NCBI GenBank assembly: GCA_964648505.1
Contig: CAZYMI010000003.1
Span: 1-64,000, forward strand
DNA length: 64,000 nt
Origin: CAZYMI01 sp964648505
GTDB lineage: Bacteria > Pseudomonadota > Alphaproteobacteria > Micavibrionales > Micavibrionaceae
Direction of reading: 5' to 3'
Position 1 is the stretch's first letter; each line of letters begins with the position of its first letter. Below the pieces are notes generated by a model. It saw only the letters and a program-made list of their open reading frames with translations. It did not search any database and was not told the origin of the DNA. This document shows, one piece after another, positions 59,146-64,000 of the stretch. The position numbers and the translations under genes are program-made.

Positions 59146-60642
59146 ATGACATTATCATCACAACCGATCCCCCTGCGGGCTGATATCGAAGCAGCAGAAC
59201 CCTCTATAATGCGTCAGGCACCGCATAACCTTGACGCTGAGCAAGGCCTTTTGGGCGCCCTTTTAACTGACAATCGTCAGCTTGAGCGGGTGAGTGATTT
59301 TTTGCGCCCTGTTCATTTTTATGCGCCCGCCCATCAACGCATTTATAAGGCAATTTGTGACCTGACCGACCGCGGCCTTGCCGCAACGCCTGTTACCCTA
59401 AAAGCCTTTTTCGAAACCGATAGTGAACTTACACCCGTTGGTGGCGCAAATTATATTTTTGATCTGGCAGCAAGCGTACTTTCTGTACTCAATGCAGAAG
59501 ATTACGCCAAAACAATTTATGAATTACACTTGAGACGTGAACTCATTTCGATTGGGCACCATGTTGTTTCGGAAGCTTTTGATGTTCAGGCCAATGAAAG
59601 TGCCACTGAAACAATTGAAGCTGCAGAGCAAAAATTATTTGAACTGGCGCAATCTGGTGAAGTGCGCGGTGGATTTTCAACTCTGAAATCAGCTGTTACT
59701 ACTGCTATTCAAATTGCTGAAAAAGCTTACCTGACAAGCGGCCATGTCACGGGCGTCACAACAGGCCTCAAAGATCTTGACCAAAAATTAGGGGGGATGC
59801 ACCCGTCTGATTTGATTATTCTTGCAGGCCGGCCTTCGATGGGGAAAACTGCGCTTGCAACAAACATCGCTTTTAATGCCGCAAAAGCTTATGCCCAATC
59901 AGGCGGAAAAGAAGGGGCGATTGTCGGGTTTTTCTCGCTTGAAATGTCATCAGATCAGCTTGCAACACGTATTCTTGCTGATGTTGCTGGTATTTCCGGT
60001 GACCAGATCAGACGTGGTGATATCAAGCAAGATGATTTTCGCAAATTTGTTGAAGCTTCGCACCTAATGAGCACAATACCGCTTTATATAGACGACACCC
60101 CTGCGCTTTCTATCTCTGCTATTCGTACGCGCGCGCGTCGCTTACAAAGACAAAATGGGCTCGGCATGCTGATTGTTGACTATCTACAGCTTCTACGTGG
60201 CGCCGGCACAAGGCAATCTGAATCAAACCGTGTGATCGAGGTTTCAGAAATCACACGCGGCCTGAAGGCGATTGCCAAAGAGCTTGGCATACCTGTGATC
60301 GCGCTTTCCCAGCTTTCTCGTGCTGTTGAAAATCGTGAAGATAAACGTCCACAACTAGCTGACCTTCGGGAATCGGGGTCGATCGAACAGGATTCGGATG
60401 TTGTGATGTTTATTTATCGCCAGGAATATTACCTCAGCCGCGAAGAACCACAGCAAAAACCAGGCGAGGATGACAGCAAATTTCATGACCGTTATGCACA
60501 ATGGCAGGATCTGCTGGGCAAAGCATCCAACATTGCAGAGACAATCATCGCCAAACAACGTCATGGGCCGATTGGTACGGTGCGTGTCTTCTTTGATCCG
60601 AATCTGACGCGGTTTAGTGATCTGGAACAAATCCACAATTAA
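59146..60642 (+). CDS. dnaB: Replicative DNA helicase DnaB
   Basis: Hexameric 5'-3' helicase of the replication fork. The 498-residue protein has the N-terminal dimer domain (PHNLDAEQGLLGALLTDN), Walker A GRPSMGKT, Walker B LIVDYLQLL and the arginine finger region. No intein. The rplI-(hypothetical)-dnaB order is typical of Alphaproteobacteria. Confidence 0.97.
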   Translation: MTLSSQPIPLRADIEAAEPSIMRQAPHNLDAEQGLLGALLTDNRQLERVSDFLRPVHFYAPAHQRIYKAICDLTDRGLAATPVTLKAFFETDSELTPVGGANYIFDLAASVLSVLNAEDYAKTIYELHLRRELISIGHHVVSEAFDVQANESATETIEAAEQKLFELAQSGEVRGGFSTLKSAVTTAIQIAEKAYLTSGHVTGVTTGLKDLDQKLGGMHPSDLIILAGRPSMGKTALATNIAFNAAKAYAQSGGKEGAIVGFFSLEMSSDQLATRILADVAGISGDQIRRGDIKQDDFRKFVEASHLMSTIPLYIDDTPALSISAIRTRARRLQRQNGLGMLIVDYLQLLRGAGTRQSESNRVIEVSEITRGLKAIAKELGIPVIALSQLSRAVENREDKRPQLADLRESGSIEQDSDVVMFIYRQEYYLSREEPQQKPGEDDSKFHDRYAQWQDLLGKASNIAETIIAKQRHGPIGTVRVFFDPNLTRFSDLEQIHN

Positions 60643-60663
60643 AATTAAAAATCGTCTAACGTT

Positions 60664-60703
60664 TCGGGCGGCGCCAGATTTTAAAATCTGGACAACCGCC
60701 CGA
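60664..60703. terminator. Nested double stem-loop after dnaB
   Basis: An outer stem TCGGGCGG/CCGCCCGA encloses the perfect inner palindrome CCAGATTTTAAAATCTGG. It lies 21 bases after the dnaB stop and 41 bases after the end of the convergent gene. There is no clear T run on the plus strand, so it may act as a structured 3' end or a bidirectional terminator. A loose copy of part of the inner arm (GGCCAGAT) follows at 60707-60714. Confidence 0.55.
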
Positions 60704-60744
60704 TATGGCCAGATCAAAATCCGGCACAATAAAACCGCGCACAG

Positions 60745-61107
60745 TTAAGACACGCGGCGAGACAAATTCGCTGTACGGGCAACATAATGCGCCATTAAAT
60801 ATGCCCATTTGCAGGGTTTTTCCTGCCATTGTGAAAATCCGTTGCGACGTTGCCCTGTTTCATTAAGAAAATCACGCACTTCAACGCGGGCACGCCTAAG
60901 CAAGGCTTCTAAATCTTCCGATTCCATTGTTGGATCTTCAAGGGCCTGACGAAAACGATTCAAGGCAACCTCACATGCAAAACCAGCATAATCTAGATTA
61001 GGCTGACCTCCAGCTTCAATGGCTTGCGTATAGATAGAAGTTGTTTCTTCGATTACTTTTTGAATGGATTTTTGCTGTTGCGTTTTTGTCTTGCTTACAG
61101 TTTTCAT
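60745..61107 (-). CDS. Hypothetical 120-residue helical protein
   Basis: Unknown protein without signal peptide. Mostly helical, with KSIQKVIEETTSIYTQAIEAGG, FACEVALNRFRQALED and a C-terminal region FSQWQEKPCKWAYLMAHYVARTANL. The ribosome binding site AAGGAGG is strong, eight bases before ATG. It stands alone between dnaB and the DUF1223 gene. Confidence 0.7.
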   Translation of the reverse strand: MKTVSKTKTQQQKSIQKVIEETTSIYTQAIEAGGQPNLDYAGFACEVALNRFRQALEDPTMESEDLEALLRRARVEVRDFLNETGQRRNGFSQWQEKPCKWAYLMAHYVARTANLSRRVS

Positions 61108-61318
61108 TCGTCATCCTCCTTGGTTTACGGTTTTAAAAATAACACCCTTTATCGCCAACCAGAGATTTGACCACCAAAGAAAAGATGTTTCCCACACAGC
61201 TTGAAAACTGAGCAGCCTTTTCTAAACAAAAAACTTCTTCGGATTAAGTGAATGCTAACATTGATTCTGCTGTAAACGCAAAATAAATTTTAAAAAAACA
61301 CCTTGCACAGCAACATTA

Positions 61319-62050
61319 TTAGTTGCTGATATTCAATTGCCCTGCCGCCACAATCTCCTGTGTAGCGGGATTTTGTGCAAGCAAAACAACGAATTTTGTT
61401 CCTGCATTTAAAATAATCGGCACCTGCATTTTTTCCGTATCGCTTTTCCATTTTCCTAAAGAATTTAGGCTGCGCACAGGACGCGCTGAATGTAAAATAG
61501 ACCCGGAATTTTCTCCGCTTTTCACAGCTACATCTTGTGCTGGGCCGATTTCAAAAAATGTGAATTCTGCTGATGGATTTAATTTCAAAAAGTTCTGATC
61601 GGTCTGCGCTTCAACCTGCCCATTAGAATGACTTGTTAAAATTATAGGCTGAACTTTTGAAGAAATACGTGCGCTTTGCAACGCAGCCGTGATTGAGGAT
61701 TCACTTGACCCAACAAAAGAACTTGTCCCATTCATAACCAGTTGCGGTGTGAAAACCTGCCCTTGTGAAACAGCTGGCGCATAAATCCGTTGACGCTGCG
61801 TACATTCGGGAAGGGAGTGTGTATCTTTCCAGTTTAAATAATTCCAATACGTAACATGACACGATAAAATAATGACACCTGGTTCATCTTTTAATGTTGT
61901 TAAAAAAGCATCGGCAGGCGGGCACGATGAACAGCTTTCAGAGGTGAATAACTCAAGAACAACAGGGGGGCTCTGGGTTATTTTGGCTGTTTGGGCTTGC
62001 GCCGGAAAAGCCAGTAAAAAACTCGAAAGGATAAGAATGTATTTTTTCAT
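61319..62050 (-). CDS. DUF1223 family secreted protein
   Basis: A 243-residue periplasmic protein (signal peptide 1-20, ending AQAQ) of family PF06764. It starts with a thioredoxin-like segment VVLELFTSESCSSCPPAD with redox pair Cys40-Cys43, then CHVTYWNYLNWKD, and a beta-rich second half. The fold suggests a thiol-redox role but no substrate is known. Often found in Alphaproteobacteria. It is divergent from the NDUFA9-like gene. Confidence 0.88.
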   Translation of the reverse strand: MKKYILILSSFLLAFPAQAQTAKITQSPPVVLELFTSESCSSCPPADAFLTTLKDEPGVIILSCHVTYWNYLNWKDTHSLPECTQRQRIYAPAVSQGQVFTPQLVMNGTSSFVGSSESSITAALQSARISSKVQPIILTSHSNGQVEAQTDQNFLKLNPSAEFTFFEIGPAQDVAVKSGENSGSILHSARPVRSLNSLGKWKSDTEKMQVPIILNAGTKFVVLLAQNPATQEIVAAGQLNISN

Positions 62051-62146
62051 CTTTTCTCTTCGAAGACTTCATACAAAAAGTTACACTTCTATTGTTTGTA
62101 GAAAAAATATAGCGTAAAACCATAGGGTTAACGTTAAGGATTTCGT

Positions 62147-63124
62147 ATGACCCCACAAGCCACACCCTATTTGGGGGCACAATTCAGCCCTGTGACTATT
62201 TTTGGCGGCACTGGATTTATAGGCCGTCAGATCATCCGTGAACTGGCGCGCTCAGGGGTTACTATTCGTGTGGCCTGTCGTAATCCAGAAAGCGCTTACG
62301 CACTTAGGCCTTCTGGTATGGTTGGGCAAATTGTTCCGGTTACCTGTGATATCAACGATACAGCCAGCCTGCGTCACGCCCTTTCTGGAGCCAAGACAGT
62401 TATAAACTGTATCGGCATTCTTTTTGAAAAAGGACAGCAGCGCTTTCAAAAACTTCATGCCGATTTTCCTGGTACGCTTGCCCGTTTATGCCAAGAAGAA
62501 AATATTGAACATCTTATTCATATCTCGGCGCTTGGTATTGAAAATTCAAAATCAAACTACGCCAAAACAAAATATGAAGGAGAACGTAACTTAAAAAATG
62601 CTTTTCCTCAGGCTATTATTTTAAGACCGAGTGTTGTGTTCGGTGCAGAAGATAATTTTTTTAATCAGTTTGCAACGCTGGCGCGTTATCTTCCTGTTCT
62701 TCCTTTGATTGGCGCAGGAAAAACAAAGTTTCAGCCTATTTTTGTAGGTGATATTGCTGACGCTGTAATAAAAGCACTGCAAACCCCATCTGCTGCAGGA
62801 CATATATTTGAACTGGGGGGGCCTGAAATTTTAACCTTCCGGTCTATTTATGAAAGGCTTTTTGAGCACACAAAAAACCCACGTTATTTAATGCCTATCC
62901 CTTTCTGTTTGGCAAAAGTCAAAGGGGCTTTCTTACAGATGCTACCCCATCCCCTGCTGACAATCGATCAAGTTCGTTCTCTTGAAACAGATAGTATTTT
63001 AACGCAAAAATATAAAACTGTATCCGACCTTGGCCTTGTGCCTGCAAGTCTTGACCTTATTTTGCCAACCTATCTTGATAGATTTCGTCCGGGTGGACGA
63101 TTTGCTGAGAAAAAAAAGGCTTAA
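62147..63124 (+). CDS. NDUFA9-like complex I accessory subunit (atypical SDR)
   Basis: A 325-residue protein of the NDUFA9/39-kDa family. The NAD(P)-binding loop GGTGFIG is at residues 20-26, HISALGIENSKSNYAKTKYEGER contains the Tyr-x3-Lys pair, and RPSVVFGAEDNFFNQFATLARYLPVLPLIG is characteristic of the family. In mitochondria it binds NADPH and stabilises complex I. The start has AAGGAT upstream. surA follows after five bases. Confidence 0.88.
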   Translation: MTPQATPYLGAQFSPVTIFGGTGFIGRQIIRELARSGVTIRVACRNPESAYALRPSGMVGQIVPVTCDINDTASLRHALSGAKTVINCIGILFEKGQQRFQKLHADFPGTLARLCQEENIEHLIHISALGIENSKSNYAKTKYEGERNLKNAFPQAIILRPSVVFGAEDNFFNQFATLARYLPVLPLIGAGKTKFQPIFVGDIADAVIKALQTPSAAGHIFELGGPEILTFRSIYERLFEHTKNPRYLMPIPFCLAKVKGAFLQMLPHPLLTIDQVRSLETDSILTQKYKTVSDLGLVPASLDLILPTYLDRFRPGGRFAEKKKA

Positions 63125-63129
63125 AGTTT

Positions 63130-64000
63130 ATGCGCCGCATTATTTTATTTCTAATACTTGTTCTGGCTTCCCCAGGATCATCGTACGCTCAAGAGCGCAA
63201 TGATGGCATTGCTGTTATTGTAAATAGCGGTGTGGTTACGAATTCAGACGTTAATGATCGTATGCGCTTAATCATGGTCTCTTCAGGTCTACCACAAACG
63301 CCCGAGGTTATCAGCAAGCTGAGGCCTCAGGTAATCAGCAACCTAATTGAAGAAGAAATTAAACTTCAAGAAGCCGACCGGTTAAAAATTAAAATCGAAC
63401 CTACCGATATTGAAGCTGCAATCAATAACCTGGGTGAGCAAAACAAAATGACGGGTGAACAATTCCGCACCATGTTGCAAAAAGGTGGCGGAATACGCTT
63501 ATCTACCTTAAGGGACCAGATTAAATCTCAACTGGCATGGACCAAGATTGTCATGCGTCAGGTGCGGCCCAATGTCGATGTTTCTGAAAGCGACATCGAT
63601 TTTGAACTCAAACAACTGGGCACATTTATGGGGAAAAATGAATGGCAAATTTCAGAAATTTTTCTGCCTATTGAAAAAGCAAAAGATGAAGCCCCGGCTA
63701 TGACCTTTGCGATGCGCTTGCTAGCTGAAATTCGTAAAGATCCAGAAAAAAATTTCCCTACATTTGCACGTCAATTTTCACGCGCACCCACAGGACCCGC
63801 TGGGGGCGATCTGGGCTGGGTCAGAGAAGGGCTACTACCTGAAAAACTTGATGCTGCTGTTTTGCCTATGGATAAGGGCCAGATTACAGATCCCATCCGG
63901 TCACTTACGGGGCTTCACATTTTGTGGCTTCGTGATGTGCGCACTATCTCTAACGAAACACTCCCCAACCGTGAAGCGTTAACTCAGCGTATTGGCAATG
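63130..64000 (+). CDS. surA: SurA-type periplasmic peptidyl-prolyl isomerase/chaperone, C-terminus cut by window edge
   Basis: Escorts outer-membrane proteins through the periplasm. 290 residues are visible. The signal peptide (about 1-20, ending SYAQE) is followed by the helical N-domain (ERNDGIAVIVNSGVVTNSDVNDRMRL, VISNLIEEEIKLQEADRLKI) and a parvulin domain from about residue 170 (EWQISEIFLP, GPAGGDLGWVREGLLPEKLDAAV). The start at 63130 lies five bases after the NDUFA9-like stop, with AAGG upstream. The last visible residues lie after the first parvulin domain. The gene should continue beyond 64000. Confidence 0.9.
   Translation, partial: MRRIILFLILVLASPGSSYAQERNDGIAVIVNSGVVTNSDVNDRMRLIMVSSGLPQTPEVISKLRPQVISNLIEEEIKLQEADRLKIKIEPTDIEAAINNLGEQNKMTGEQFRTMLQKGGGIRLSTLRDQIKSQLAWTKIVMRQVRPNVDVSESDIDFELKQLGTFMGKNEWQISEIFLPIEKAKDEAPAMTFAMRLLAEIRKDPEKNFPTFARQFSRAPTGPAGGDLGWVREGLLPEKLDAAVLPMDKGQITDPIRSLTGLHILWLRDVRTISNETLPNREALTQRIGN

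Noticed and set aside
1..64000. Prophage, genomic island or insertion sequence
   Set aside because: No transposase, integrase, phage structural gene or flanking direct repeat was seen; gene content is core-like throughout.

Overview
The window is chromosomal DNA from a free-living-type alphaproteobacterium. The lineage call rests on gene content: two accessory complex I proteins of mitochondrial type (NDUFA12-like, NDUFA9-like), DUF2155 next to mlaD, the aroQ-accB-accC-aat run, a SapC-family protein, a phasin, a DUF1223 protein, a bacterial transglutaminase-like cysteine peptidase (BTLCP) and the rpsF-rpsR-rplI-dnaB order. Base composition is moderate and leans to A/T. I cannot place it below class; an AT-leaning Rhodospirillales-, Micavibrionales- or Holosporales-like genome would fit. 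Gene density is high, operons are short, and several convergent genes overlap at their 3' ends. I found no rRNA, tRNA, CRISPR array, insertion sequence, prophage or replication origin.

Layout. 1-8 kb: sugar-nucleotide and surface polysaccharide genes (cysQ, ugd, a GT4 glycosyltransferase, an epimerase, a WecA-like transferase) with a SapC-family protein, a secreted four-EF-hand protein, an AMIN-domain lipoprotein and an orphan Flp pilin. 8-16 kb: mnmC, a PhoH-like ATPase, and the two subunits of class I ribonucleotide reductase, split apart; nrdB carries tandem NrdR boxes and nrdA carries DnaA-type boxes. 16-23 kb: DUF2155, mlaD and NDUFA12, then clpS-clpA with a REC/deaminase fusion whose catalytic residues are lost, then a phasin with two TTGTGC-GCACAA operators. 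23-30 kb: two D,D-carboxypeptidases, a pilin-like protein, smpB, dapA and a lytic transglycosylase. 30-35 kb: a NarL-type regulator overlapping a very small H-box protein, a FlgO-like lipoprotein pair, a Fur-box-controlled 72-residue Cys protein, hldE, and a protein joining a MshEN-like (c-di-GMP-type) domain to a transmembrane segment and a BTLCP peptidase. 35-43 kb: one long leftward run M48 protease, DsbA-like, PCuAC, aroQ, accB, accC, aat, pyk. 43-51 kb: rlmE, guaB, rsmB, corA, asnB. 51-56 kb: a LOG-family protein, pncB, mltG, fabF, acpP. 56-64 kb: a VanX-like dipeptidase, rpsF-rpsR-rplI with promoter and leader, dnaB, DUF1223, NDUFA9-like, surA (cut by the window edge).

Themes. Envelope building and remodelling dominates: UDP-glucuronate, undecaprenyl-linked sugars, heptose, D,D-carboxypeptidases, MltG, a soluble lytic transglycosylase, SurA and a BepA-like protease. 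A complete N-degron branch is present (Aat adds the Leu/Phe tag, ClpS binds it, ClpA unfolds). The best candidates for undescribed biology are the MshEN-TM-BTLCP fusion (a possible single-protein version of LapD/LapG signalling), the REC/deaminase double pseudoenzyme coupled to clpA, the H-box-only partner of the NarL regulator, and the iron-regulated Cys mini-protein.
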